Source of the DNA: Candidatus Melainabacteria bacterium | GTDB taxonomy: Bacteria > Cyanobacteriota > Vampirovibrionia > Obscuribacterales > Obscuribacteraceae | Assembly (NCBI GenBank): GCA_003153555.1 | Contig: PLZS01000084.1 | Span: 1-64,000 of the forward strand | Direction: 5' to 3' | Length of the DNA stretch: 64,000 nucleotides | Shown: positions 29,200-38,610 of the stretch, piece after piece | How the letters are laid out: every line of letters begins with the position of its first letter | Position numbering within the stretch: position 1 is the stretch's first letter | Program-made: the position numbers and the translations under genes | Notes under the pieces: model-generated | What the model was told of the DNA's origin: nothing | What the model saw: the letters and a program-made list of their open reading frames with translations, nothing else | The model's database searches: none

Positions 29200-29748
29200 A
29201 TGAAAGCACTTGCATTTCTTTTTTGCCTCACCATAATTTTGTGCGCACCACTAGCCTCAGTGGCCCAAAACGCAGCCCAACCTGACCGTGTGGTCCGAGT
29301 TACCACGAGTTATCATCAAACTGCTGGATGGGAAAAACCTCTCGTCGATGGCAACCCCAACCTCGGTCATTACCATTGGACACCGCAAGGCGGATACGAT
29401 CAGGGTTACATGCATATCAGAAGCCCTCAGCGCCCTCAAGGCTCCATCTACGCCAAACCAATCCACTTGTCACCTGATGCATATGTGCCGAAAGCAAGAG
29501 AATTCCAACCACTCGCTAATCGCGTAGATCCACCAACAGCACCGCGGCGAGATTCCACATTGGCTGGACAGATTCTTCCGGACAAGAGAGTTCAAGCCAT
29601 GCTGGCACAGCCAACAAAAGTGGCGACGTATGCGGACTATGACACACGTGGAACTCTTCTTGCCAAAACAAGACATCAACAAGACGCATTTTCCAGCAAC
29701 GAAAGTGTGTCAGGACAATTGATCAGCCGCGGCAAACGCTCGATGTAA
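29200..29748 (+). CDS. Exported protein of unknown function
   Basis: A 182-residue protein with a clean signal peptide (residues 1-22, ending 'SVA-QN'). The mature part is rich in Pro, His, Tyr and Arg, has no Cys and no membrane segment, and looks partly disordered. I recognise no family. The 290 bases before it include an AT-rich patch around 29048-29090, where a promoter is likely. The next gene is convergent. Confidence 0.7.
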   Translation: MKALAFLFCLTIILCAPLASVAQNAAQPDRVVRVTTSYHQTAGWEKPLVDGNPNLGHYHWTPQGGYDQGYMHIRSPQRPQGSIYAKPIHLSPDAYVPKAREFQPLANRVDPPTAPRRDSTLAGQILPDKRVQAMLAQPTKVATYADYDTRGTLLAKTRHQQDAFSSNESVSGQLISRGKRSM

Positions 29749-29831
29749 TAATGCCTGTCTGTCCGGATCTACTAAAGAACGCAGCTCATTTGCTGCACTG
29801 CTAGAGATTCGCACTGCAAGCGGCAAGCATT

Positions 29832-31082
29832 TCAGATCCACTTCAGCAGGTGGTAGCCGTACAGCACCGTAACTGCCACCAAGCTTGTGACAAGAGTAGT
29901 AATAACTCCAGTGCGCAAAAAAGACCAAAAGGAAAGTGGGCATTCGTCTTTGGCTCCCTGGGCGACGATTAAGTTGGCTACACTACCCACGAGCGTAAGG
30001 TTGCCGGCAAACGTAGAAGAAACAGCCAGCAAGAGCCAGAGCAGATGTGCGTGCTGAGCGTGGCTTACCCAATCACGCATGAGCATTACGAATGGAACAT
30101 TGCCGAATAGGTTGCTGCCGATCACAGATACAGCTGAGAATTGCAACAGGCCTTGAAGAGAATTAGTGTCGTTAAGCACCGCAGGGAGGAAATGTGATAG
30201 CAGTCCAATTTCTGACTTGCTGACGCCTGCGACAACGACGAAAAGACCGGCAAAGAACATTAGCAATGCCCAATCGATACCAGCAAATGATTCGGCAGGT
30301 GGCACATTTGCTAATACAAGAATTACTGCCGCAGCAGTCATAGCACTGAGATCCATTGGCGCTCCTAAGAGAAAAGCAATCAGCAATCCCAATAGAACGA
30401 CAAGCGTTTTTACTGCAAGTTTCTTGTTAAGCTCATGGATAGCTACTGTGTGACCAACAGCAATAACTTTGCCGCTCAAATCCTTGCGATACATCGATGC
30501 AACAATAAGGACATTAAGTGCCAGACAGACAAGCGCTATTGGTGCCATGAGCAGCGCGAAACCGGACCAGGTAAAGCCTGACGCTTGGCCAATCAGCATG
30601 TTCTGCGGATTACCGGTGATCGTCATTGCCGAACCAACATTACTGCTCGTGGCTAAACAGAGCAAATAAGGCTCCGCTGGAAGCTTCGCTCTGCGAACCA
30701 GGGCCAGCAAAAGTGGTGTCATCAGCAAGCATATCGTGTCATTAACAAATAACGCCGAAAGTATGCCTGAAGAGAAACCGACTGTCCAAAGGAGTTGAAA
30801 CGGGCCGTGACTCAAGTCAACGAGCTTGCGCGCCAGCGCTTCGAGCAAGCCGGAAGCACTGGCGTGATGAACGACGAACATTATGCCCAAAAGAAGTGCA
30901 ATCGTTGAAAAATCGATAGCTTCAATTGCATCATGCCTGGTCAGTACGCCAGTCAGCACCATCAGTACGGCTCCGATTAATCCGGCTGCAGGGCGATCAA
31001 GTTTACGAGGTGAGCTTTCACCCGCTAAAATGACAGCGTAAACTAGAACGAAAATGACTGCAGCAGTAATTCCATGATTCAT
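29832..31082 (-). CDS. Ion transporter of the ArsB/NhaD (SLC13-like) superfamily
   Basis: A 416-residue inner-membrane protein with about eleven helices. The paired loops typical of the ion transporter superfamily are visible: 'FVNDTICLLMTPLLL' and 'NVGSAMTITGNPQNMLIG' in the first half, and 'NLFGNVPFVMLM' with 'STFAGNLTLVGSVANLIV' in the second. Substrates in this group include arsenite, Na+/H+, sulfate and dicarboxylates; sequence alone does not choose. The start overlaps the MFS stop by four bases (ATGA), so the two transporters are co-translated. Confidence 0.88.
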   Translation of the reverse strand: MNHGITAAVIFVLVYAVILAGESSPRKLDRPAAGLIGAVLMVLTGVLTRHDAIEAIDFSTIALLLGIMFVVHHASASGLLEALARKLVDLSHGPFQLLWTVGFSSGILSALFVNDTICLLMTPLLLALVRRAKLPAEPYLLCLATSSNVGSAMTITGNPQNMLIGQASGFTWSGFALLMAPIALVCLALNVLIVASMYRKDLSGKVIAVGHTVAIHELNKKLAVKTLVVLLGLLIAFLLGAPMDLSAMTAAAVILVLANVPPAESFAGIDWALLMFFAGLFVVVAGVSKSEIGLLSHFLPAVLNDTNSLQGLLQFSAVSVIGSNLFGNVPFVMLMRDWVSHAQHAHLLWLLLAVSSTFAGNLTLVGSVANLIVAQGAKDECPLSFWSFLRTGVITTLVTSLVAVTVLYGYHLLKWI

Positions 31083-32295
31083 GGTGCAGCTTTCACCTTG
31101 TCCGGTAGAGTTTCCGGCATGAATAGCCAGAAGATAACAATGGCGACAGCGGCAATTGCGGACAAAAATAAGAAGGCAAAATTAAAGCCGGCTTTACTTG
31201 CTATGGCTCCGGCCAAAATGTTGCTGATAGCTGCCCCTAGCCCGGCTGCGCCTAGAACTGTGCCAAGTGAGAAATTGAATCGCCCGGTATTCAGTGTCAA
31301 ATCTGACACCACCAAAATGCTAACCACACCAAAGGCTGCCGCACCTATGCCATCCAAAATCTGAACGGCGACAAGACAAAGAGGATTATCGGTAAGTGTG
31401 TAGAGAATGCCCCGGATCGGCAGTACACACATTGCCAGAAGAAACGTTCTTTTTCTGCCCCACTTTCCAGCCAGAACTCCGCTGAGTGTAGCAACGGGGA
31501 CCATTACAATCTGCGCGGTGATTATGCAAGCAGCCATCCATAAGGACGATTCCTGAGGGTGCCCGTTCGCTAGGCGTTGTCCAACTAACGGCAACATGGC
31601 GGCGTTTGCGAAGTGAAACAAAGTCACCGAAAGAAGAAAGACCAAGAGTCGGTAATCGGTCAGTACAGCTCGAACGCTCTTGCTCGGGCGATCCGTGGGA
31701 TCTGAAGGATCGTCATGCGTGGCCTTTTTATCATCGATGTCACGGCCAGAAATTTGAAGGACACACAATATGCTCATTGCGCAAAGAAAGACAACAAAGA
31801 AAAACATCCAATCTCGACCTAATGCATAACCGATTAGACCCATCAAACCGGCGTTGATAACATTCCCTGCATGATTAAAGCTTTCATTGCGCGCAATGCG
31901 CCGGTCAAGTTTTTCAGTACCTACAATACCAAGAGAGATAGCGGCGATAGCTGGAATGAAAATGGCACTTGATACACCAATCACGGACTGCGTTATGTAT
32001 ATGCCTATCTTCGAGGGAATCAGTACAACGCAGGCGGAACTGAGGCCAATAACCAAGGAAGCAACGGCGATCATGGCTCGTTTGTAATGAGTGTTATCAA
32101 CGAATGCACCGCGGGCATCTGAGCGAGAGGCGCGGCGATGCTGGCAATCGACAGAGCAATGCCGACACTCGCGGAATCCCAATGGCGCGATGCCTGCAGA
32201 TAGATTGCCAGGAAGGGACCAACGCCGCTTTGAACATCAGCCAAAATAAAAACCAAAGCATCAAGCCAGCGAAGACTGCGGAATTGTTGATTCAT
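31079..32295 (-). pseudogene. MFS transporter with an internal frameshift
   Basis: Two overlapping frames together give one MFS transporter of about 400 residues. The first frame, from the likely ATG at 32295, encodes 'LRWLDALVFILADVQSGVGP' and runs to 'LAQMP', then loses homology. The second frame continues with 'GAFVDNTHYKRAM', exactly the first cytoplasmic loop expected next in such proteins. Restoring one base in the GCGG/GCGGG context at about 32108-32112 fuses them. Everything downstream is intact, with a translationally coupled ion transporter. It may be a true pseudogene or a single-base sequencing error. Confidence 0.75.
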
Positions 32296-32462
32296 CAAAT
32301 CGTCTACCAAAACAATCATTCTAGCCGTTTGACCTCCAAAGACGCGATAAATCGCTGGAAGTCCCTCCAGCAACGGTTCTAGGAACTCTGCTTGCCAAGC
32401 GCCCAGAACATGCTCCGTTGATTTGCCTGGTTGCGCCACATTATCAATACGGACACATCGTA

Positions 32463-32496
32463 ATCAGACTTATGTGGCGCGTCACATAAGTCTGAT
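32463..32496. other. Perfect 14-base inverted repeat between two minus-strand genes
   Basis: Arms ATCAGACTTATGTG and CACATAAGTCTGAT are exact complements with a six-base spacer GCGCGT. It starts eight bases after the GH30 stop. No T run follows on either strand, so it could be a terminator without U-tract, an mRNA-stabilising hairpin or an operator. Confidence 0.7.
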
Positions 32497-32503
32497 GAGC
32501 ATT

Positions 32504-33961
32504 TTAGATATTGCTGACGGGTTGGGACCAGACAAAAGTGGTGACTGACTCTTTGGACACTGGAAGTTTTGCAGATACCTGTCCGATTTGTACTGTGACG
32601 TCTCGGGAAGGTCCCGCGTTGGATACAATTAGAACCTGCTGACCATCGGGATTTTCGAAAGCGACGTGAGTCAAGTCGGTAATCGTGGACGGCGATTCTG
32701 ACGAAATTCGTTTGGCACCGCGCTTGATGCACTTCGAGAAATGGGCCATCGCCCAGTACTGCCCGCTGCGTGTGACTTCTTGTGTTTTGGAATTGACAGT
32801 GACCAGACCACCGCAGAAGAATGGTCCGATATTCGGTTTACCACTTTCATCCAAAGCAAGATTCCATGCGGTTATTGAGCGGCTCCAGTTGCGCAAAATA
32901 CCGGTGAAAGTTTTGCTCCATTCTAGAAAATCGGACAGATAATTTTTTGCGGTAAATTCTGGACCGCCCTCTGTCCAATACATATTTATGGACGGACACA
33001 GGTCGTGGACTTTGGTCATCGTTTGAGGTTGTCCGAGATAGCCGTGCCAGGCGATTCCGTCCACATACTTGCGCACACCGGGCAGCTCCAATTCTGACAG
33101 TGCACGCCCCCACAAATTGTAGTTGTGATCGATGATCCAAATTTTCGTCTTCAATCCTTCCTTTTCGAGCAATGGTCCCAGATGCTGCTGCACGAAGTCA
33201 GCCTCGTACTCTTGTGGCCAGATACATGCGGGCATATTGCTGTCTTGGTCAGTGTCGACTTCGTTCTGAATAGTCACTGCCTGAATCGGAACACCGTCTT
33301 CTGCGTAGGCTCGAAGAAATTTTCCGAAATATTTTGCGTACGCAGCCATACTTTTGCGCTGCATATTTCCGCCCAACATGGATTTGTTTGACTTCATCCA
33401 GCTGGGTGGAGTCCACGGACTCGAAAATAAGAAAAGATCAGGGTTTTCTTTTCGTGCCAGCTTCAACATTGGCAGAATATATTCCTGGTCGTGCTTTATT
33501 GAAAAGCGCTTCAAATCGGGATCCGCATCCCCCTCATCATATGTGTATGCATGCGTTGAGTAGTCACTGGATCCAATACATGTTCGGCACATGCTCAAAT
33601 TCATTTCCTGTGCGGCGAATAGCTCGTTCAACAATTTAGCGCGCCCATCAACTTGCATTTGATTCAATGTGTAACATGCCGCGTCAGTGAAGGCAGCACC
33701 AAAACCAAGGATTTCCTGAAACTGAATTTTCGGATTGATGACAATATTGGCTTCTTCATGCACGTTCGCAGCTTGCCAGCTGGCCGATGGCGACTTGGCA
33801 AAACGCTGTTCTTGGAACGTGCTCCACGCCTGGATTGTTCCACCCACATCTGGTACAAGCATGGACTTCGAAGTCAGATGAAATGCGTTCGGCATTAGTG
33901 GAAGAAATATGCCAAAGCTGAGAAACTTCAAAAACTTCCGCCGAGATTCGAGAACTTCCAT
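32504..33961 (-). CDS. Glycoside hydrolase family 30 (glucosylceramidase-like), Tat-exported
   Basis: A 485-residue enzyme that should hydrolyse beta-linked glucosyl, xylosyl or fucosyl bonds outside the cytoplasm. The N-terminus 'SRRKFLKFLSFGIF' is a twin-arginine signal. The catalytic acid/base is Glu234 in 'TIQNEVD' and the nucleophile Glu331 in 'YWTEGGPE', both intact. The TIM barrel begins at 'EILGFGAAFTDAA', and a C-terminal beta-sandwich covers about residues 400-480. Together with the GH16-like and wall-degrading proteins further on, it suggests use of external glycans. The natural substrate is unknown. Confidence 0.93.
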   Translation of the reverse strand: MEVLESRRKFLKFLSFGIFLPLMPNAFHLTSKSMLVPDVGGTIQAWSTFQEQRFAKSPSASWQAANVHEEANIVINPKIQFQEILGFGAAFTDAACYTLNQMQVDGRAKLLNELFAAQEMNLSMCRTCIGSSDYSTHAYTYDEGDADPDLKRFSIKHDQEYILPMLKLARKENPDLFLFSSPWTPPSWMKSNKSMLGGNMQRKSMAAYAKYFGKFLRAYAEDGVPIQAVTIQNEVDTDQDSNMPACIWPQEYEADFVQQHLGPLLEKEGLKTKIWIIDHNYNLWGRALSELELPGVRKYVDGIAWHGYLGQPQTMTKVHDLCPSINMYWTEGGPEFTAKNYLSDFLEWSKTFTGILRNWSRSITAWNLALDESGKPNIGPFFCGGLVTVNSKTQEVTRSGQYWAMAHFSKCIKRGAKRISSESPSTITDLTHVAFENPDGQQVLIVSNAGPSRDVTVQIGQVSAKLPVSKESVTTFVWSQPVSNI

Positions 33962-34012
33962 CTAACTTTCTCCGAAAAAAATTTGTACCTGAATTCGTCT
34001 ACCCAACTATGT

Positions 34013-34525
34013 TTACTGCTCACCTCGAGACAGAAGCTTTGTGTTAGGAATCGCAGTGTGGATAAGCTCTTCAAAACTCAATTGTTCGTCAACGCCTTTA
34101 AAAATTCGCTTTGGAACAATCAAAAATTTCCGTTTCTCTACAAACAGTAGATAAGCATAATTTGTATCCCATACTTCGTGAAAAAACTTCCATTTCAAAG
34201 CAGTGCTGGAGTATTCGGTTTCGATTTTCATTCCATCTTGATCGAAACTGAATACCTGTTCCGCCTGCCAGATACGGCTTTGTCGGAAGCTTCGCTTTAG
34301 AAGTTGTGGTCTGATTACAAAAGCTGCCAGAAGCACCACCGCCAAGTAAAACGTCACTAAAAATAAAGCGTGCACTAGCGGAAAGGTAAAGAAAACAATT
34401 ACTGAAATGGCGCAGACACTAGCTAAAATCATGTATACACGCCGATCACGTCGGTACCAGACCGACATAGCATTCATATATTCTTCAGTGGTGTATGTAA
34501 ATGTATGCGTCAGTTCTTCAGACAT
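34013..34525 (-). CDS. YcxB-like membrane protein
   Basis: A 170-residue protein with two adjacent membrane helices (about 35-75) after a short N-terminal strand-rich segment, then a soluble domain with 'WKFFHEVWDTNYAYLLFVEK' and 'FLIVPKRIF'. This matches the YcxB-like C-terminal domain, whose role is unknown. The ATG at 34525 has AGAGGAA four bases upstream and is preferred over the start at 34543. It is divergent from the repeat-protein gene. Confidence 0.75.
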   Translation of the reverse strand: MSEELTHTFTYTTEEYMNAMSVWYRRDRRVYMILASVCAISVIVFFTFPLVHALFLVTFYLAVVLLAAFVIRPQLLKRSFRQSRIWQAEQVFSFDQDGMKIETEYSSTALKWKFFHEVWDTNYAYLLFVEKRKFLIVPKRIFKGVDEQLSFEELIHTAIPNTKLLSRGEQ

Positions 34526-34693
34526 AGTTCCTCTTCTCGACACTTTCGCTTGGTACTATATTCGGTGGCAAATCGGCACTTACTGCTATTCCCGAGGATC
34601 TCTACTGAGCACGGAAACTCTAGCAGTTTAGAAATGGATAACGCAACGTTATTTATACACGCCTTTGAAAGGGCTTCGCAGCTATTGGCAGCC

Positions 34694-34702
34694 TGATATA
34701 AT
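34694..34702 (+). promoter_or_regulatory. Extended -10 promoter of the repeat-protein gene
   Basis: TGATATAAT contains a consensus TATAAT (34697-34702) preceded by TG one base upstream, the extended -10 form. No good -35 is present, as is usual for this class. Transcription would start near 34709, some 22 bases before the ATG at 34731. Confidence 0.65.
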
Positions 34703-34730
34703 CTGCATCCGTTTTATCAAGGGACAGATC

Positions 34731-36023
34731 ATGAACACGCAACAGAAAAGCGTTCTCATCGCATGCGCCATCGCACTGATTTGCAGTTTATCGGGATTGA
34801 CCGCCGCGGCTCAGACCAGCAACGCTTCCTTAACTCCTGATATTTCGTCATTGGAAACTAGATTTTTCGACCACACCTACCCACAAGAGTCGATGGACAC
34901 GCGGCTAGAACGCCTAGAAAGAATGGTCTTCGGTGAAGCAAAGACGGGTTCCGACCGTGACCGGCTAACCGCGCTGCTTGTCGCGGTGCCAGAAGGACCA
35001 GCTAATTCCTCAAATACTCCCGGTGCGCCACCAGCCGCTGATGGCGGCGGACAACCAATCGCGACGACCGGAACCGAACCGACAGCGCCTGCAGCCAATC
35101 AACCTGCCGGGTCAACCAACACAGATAACACAGACATTACTGATTCCAGTGACTATCCAAGAGTGACTCAATTAGAACAAGAGATTCTTGGTAAGACTTT
35201 TGTGAAGGAACCGATTCAGAATCGACTGGAACAGTTAGAGCTTAAAGCATTCGGTAAAGCATCACCTGCTATCGATTTAAGCGATCGCACAGAAGCACTC
35301 GAGAATTACGCTGACAAGCATTTCCCGCAGCAACAGAACAATTATGCCGAAACCGCAGACGGTGCTTACCCAGCGCCCGCACCGCCATATGCACAACCAT
35401 CGGGTTATGGAGGCGATTCCCAAGCTGGCTCCAACATGCTTCCTCCTGGTGCCAGTTTGGATCAAAAGGTTACCTGGCTGGAACAACAGGTCTTTGGTGC
35501 GACTTATCCTTCGCAGCCGCTGCTGGACCGTGTCAATAAACTTGCCGCTAATATTTTCCCAGCCGATTCGCCACAGCGCGCTTTATCGCTTGCCGACCAG
35601 GTCAGTAGCATGGTTGGTGCTGTAGAACTGATGCCAAAGCAGGGTTCTGCTTCGATCGCCCAAGCTCCTCCATATCAAGCTCCTCAATACAATGAGGCAC
35701 ACCAATACAATCAAGCGCCCCAATACAACCAAGCACCCGAAAACAATCAAGCGCCATCAGCATACAGCCAATACCAGCCGGCCCCATTTAGTCAAACACA
35801 AGACAATCAGTACAACGACGCCAACAGTAATCTTGCTCAGAACCAAGTCGCTACCCAACCAGCACCAGCGCAAAATACTCATAGCCATTCGTTCTTACAT
35901 GGTCTAGCCCATGTGCTTGGCACAGTGGGTACTATGGCTGCCGGTTCATTGGCTGGTGGAATGATGATGGGTGGTGGAGGCATGATGGGCGGTGGTGGTT
36001 ACGGCATGCCTTTTGGTCTTTGA
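34731..36023 (+). CDS. Exported repeat protein with three 'LE-RL-LE-FG' modules and a Gln/Asn/Pro-rich tail
   Basis: A 430-residue exported protein (signal peptide 1-27, ending 'AAA-QT'). Three degenerate modules of about 45 residues share the pattern LE..[FL]F/G..TY...P...RL..LE...FG: near residues 40, 145 and 245. They are separated by Pro/Ala/Thr-rich linkers. The tail has imperfect repeats of 'QYNQAP' and ends in Met/Gly runs ('GGMMMGGGGMMGGGGYG'). The modules resemble ones I associate with cyanobacterial-group exported proteins. Function unknown; a surface or matrix role is plausible. AAGGGA lies five bases before the ATG. Confidence 0.75.
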   Translation: MNTQQKSVLIACAIALICSLSGLTAAAQTSNASLTPDISSLETRFFDHTYPQESMDTRLERLERMVFGEAKTGSDRDRLTALLVAVPEGPANSSNTPGAPPAADGGGQPIATTGTEPTAPAANQPAGSTNTDNTDITDSSDYPRVTQLEQEILGKTFVKEPIQNRLEQLELKAFGKASPAIDLSDRTEALENYADKHFPQQQNNYAETADGAYPAPAPPYAQPSGYGGDSQAGSNMLPPGASLDQKVTWLEQQVFGATYPSQPLLDRVNKLAANIFPADSPQRALSLADQVSSMVGAVELMPKQGSASIAQAPPYQAPQYNEAHQYNQAPQYNQAPENNQAPSAYSQYQPAPFSQTQDNQYNDANSNLAQNQVATQPAPAQNTHSHSFLHGLAHVLGTVGTMAAGSLAGGMMMGGGGMMGGGGYGMPFGL

Positions 36024-36262
36024 AACTAATTAAGTGTTAATTTGCACGGTTCGTTATCAAGTGAGACGTATTATCGTCTTAACCTTCGGTACAAACCAAT
36101 GTTTGCCTCGCAAGAAATAAAAATCGAATTTTCATTCGCCACAATCAAGTTTTTGACAATTTCGCCACCATAATCTCTGCTCGGATGTAAATGCGGAACA
36201 GAAAGCGCTACTAATGCTTAGCCCTTCAGATCCGCGCGCCAGTCCCCACCGCGGAGTTGAAA

Positions 36263-37252
36263 ATGCTGCCCTTAAAAGACGAAATTGAATGTCACGATTT
36301 TCCAGTCGTAAACACGATGCTGATCGTGGTGAACATCGCCGCATTCATTTATCAGTGCGTCCAGCCTGAGTCATTGAGCTCCTTTTTTCACGCGCACGGC
36401 ACGATTGCGTCGCGAATTGTGCACCACTTTGATCTGCAACAGTTTGGAACGATCTTAACGGCGATGTTCTTGCACGCAGGATTTGCTCACATCATCGGCA
36501 ATCTCTGGATCTTGTATCTATTCGGGGACAATGTGGAAGATCGCATGGGTCATTTCAAGTATCTAGTCTTCTACATTGCTTGTGGCATCGCGGCTGACGC
36601 ACTGCAAATCGCAAGCAACCCGAGTAGCATGATTCCATGCATCGGCGCAAGCGGTGCTATAGCCGGCGTGCTTGGTGCGTATATGGTTCTCCATCCTGAT
36701 GTAAAAGTGAAAACTTGGATCATGTGGTTTTGGGTGATGTCCATACCGGCATGGGTAATTATCGGCGGTTGGTTTCTGCTGCAATGCATGAGCGCTAGCC
36801 TACCGGCTTCAGGAGAAGAATCAATCGCCTGGTACGCGCACATTGGCGGTTTCATGGCGGGAATGGCGTTTCTCTTCTTGCTTAAATCGGGTCCCGATCA
36901 ACAGGTCGAAAGTCTGGACGATATGGTGCACGGAAAAAGTGCTTCCAGACTGATCATCCCTCCACACCAACCACGAACACGCTTTCCACTCACCACCGCA
37001 TTTGGTATCGCCATCATTTTAGGTGCGGTTGGCTACGCCGGGTATGCCGCTTTCTCAAGTCCGTCGCACTCCGCGCCACCCATTGCAGATAAAACGCCTA
37101 TTAGCCTCCCTACCCATAAGACAGCCGCGAAAAGCAAACAGAAAAACAATGCCAAACATGCACTCAACAAACGTCATAAGTCAAACGCGCAAAATTCAAA
37201 CCATCACGGCTCAAGCATGCCTGCCGCGAACATCTTTCCAGCAGTTCTCTAA
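36263..37252 (+). CDS. Rhomboid-family intramembrane serine protease
   Basis: A 329-residue membrane protein with six core helices. The catalytic Ser is in 'GASGAIAGVLG' and the catalytic His in 'YAHIGGFMAGMAF'; the 'HAGFAHIIGNLWIL' loop and helix are also typical. It cleaves membrane-anchored proteins within the bilayer; the substrates are unknown. A Lys/His/Asn-rich C-terminal extension of about 120 residues follows, including one more hydrophobic segment. The ATG at 36263 has GGAG six bases upstream. It ends four bases inside the convergent cytochrome gene. Confidence 0.93.
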   Translation: MLPLKDEIECHDFPVVNTMLIVVNIAAFIYQCVQPESLSSFFHAHGTIASRIVHHFDLQQFGTILTAMFLHAGFAHIIGNLWILYLFGDNVEDRMGHFKYLVFYIACGIAADALQIASNPSSMIPCIGASGAIAGVLGAYMVLHPDVKVKTWIMWFWVMSIPAWVIIGGWFLLQCMSASLPASGEESIAWYAHIGGFMAGMAFLFLLKSGPDQQVESLDDMVHGKSASRLIIPPHQPRTRFPLTTAFGIAIILGAVGYAGYAAFSSPSHSAPPIADKTPISLPTHKTAAKSKQKNNAKHALNKRHKSNAQNSNHHGSSMPAANIFPAVL

Positions 37253-38610
37253 CGATTAGTCGGCAGTCGGCCCACGACAGTGTTCGGCTTGTGATTGATG
37301 GTATACAAATAAGCTGCAAGCTGTTTCAGTTCACTGTCCTTCGCAACCAGCGGAGGCATGATGCCCAGGTATTGGTTTTTATCAGGAGTGGTTTCCTTGA
37401 GCATCGTTAGAAAACCAGAAATGGCCTCTTCATCCCGCTCGCCAAGCAACTTCTTCATACTGCGATAGCCATCAGTCGTATGGCAGCTCATACACTGATA
37501 TCTAAACATGACTTCGCCTTTGCTAGCATCATCTGCACTGAGCGAACTGCAAGCCTTGGACCAGACACCAGCATTTAAAAATCCGGCGTCAGAGAGCCTG
37601 GACACGTCTTCTTTGCGTATACCGTTGGAATAGACATAATTATAAACGACGTAAGGTTTGCGGAGCAGCTCTCGCATGTATTCGGTAGAGCCGGTGGCAG
37701 CCAATCCACAGATCAAAAACAAAATTGAAATCTTGAATGTGAAACCTTTGGGATTGAGATATGGTCCAAAAAATGCAAACAACACAATCGTACCTGAGAG
37801 AATGAGACTCAAATACAGAGTCCTGGCAAGCACGGAAAAATTACCCACGCCGGACGACTGAATGCCTGTAAAAATGTTCGCCATAGTTGCTTGCGGTACA
37901 TTCGAGATGTACCAAAATGCCACGAGTGGTCCAACAAGGAAAATTGGCAAAAGCCACTTCGCGCAATATTTAGCCATATAGACCCTGAGCTCTTCGTCCT
38001 TAAGCCTTGAGGAAGTCACCATGGCATACATTCCGGCGATAGCGCCCATGATCAAAAGACGCATTACCAGGGAGGGGAAATAAGTCGGGTTAAAAAACCC
38101 ATGCAACCAATAATGACTTGTCAGCCACTCGCCGGGCGTGAGCATAAATGTCAAAATGCCATTGATAATTACCAGCGTCATAATGGACAGGAAACAGTAC
38201 AGCCGGGCTAGTTGCAAATGCTTCTCTTTGCTGATTTTGTCCCAAGAGTAGTAGTACACGAAAATGGTGGCAAGTTCGGCGGCAAAGAACAAATATTCCA
38301 GAGCCCAAGCAAGCGTAAAGTTTTGAATGAGAATCGCGGTACCATCTGGATTTACCAGACCAATTGCCCACCATATCGCCACGCCGGTGACAGCACCTGA
38401 TACAGAAGTCAGGATCATAAAAAACTGTGAGTGCTTTCTTAAATACTCGTAGATGCGATCATCTTTGCGATCGTACGCCAATTGTTCGGTAAAGGCCAAG
38501 AAAGCACCACCGCCAACAGCAAAGTGCGAAAGATAGACGTGAATAATGGCGATAATGCCTATAATCCAACCGCCGCCCAAATGAGGCACCACCCAAACTG
38601 GATAATTCAT
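37249..38610 (-). CDS. CydA-like membrane protein with C-terminal cytochrome c domain
   Basis: A 453-residue protein. The first 320 residues hold about eight membrane helices resembling the N-terminal part of cytochrome bd subunit I, with His24 and His29 in the first helix ('IHVYLSHFAVGGGAFLAF'). The last 90 residues form a class I cytochrome c with haem-binding 'CMSCH' (373-377) and a probable Met418 axial ligand ('IMPPL'). It is the last gene of the Rieske/cytochrome b operon and overlaps cytochrome b by four bases (ATGA). It probably carries electrons from the Rieske/b part to a soluble carrier. It shares the 'H..x..F..GGG.FLA' first helix with the first gene of the operon. Confidence 0.85.
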   Translation of the reverse strand: MNYPVWVVPHLGGGWIIGIIAIIHVYLSHFAVGGGAFLAFTEQLAYDRKDDRIYEYLRKHSQFFMILTSVSGAVTGVAIWWAIGLVNPDGTAILIQNFTLAWALEYLFFAAELATIFVYYYSWDKISKEKHLQLARLYCFLSIMTLVIINGILTFMLTPGEWLTSHYWLHGFFNPTYFPSLVMRLLIMGAIAGMYAMVTSSRLKDEELRVYMAKYCAKWLLPIFLVGPLVAFWYISNVPQATMANIFTGIQSSGVGNFSVLARTLYLSLILSGTIVLFAFFGPYLNPKGFTFKISILFLICGLAATGSTEYMRELLRKPYVVYNYVYSNGIRKEDVSRLSDAGFLNAGVWSKACSSLSADDASKGEVMFRYQCMSCHTTDGYRSMKKLLGERDEEAISGFLTMLKETTPDKNQYLGIMPPLVAKDSELKQLAAYLYTINHKPNTVVGRLPTNR

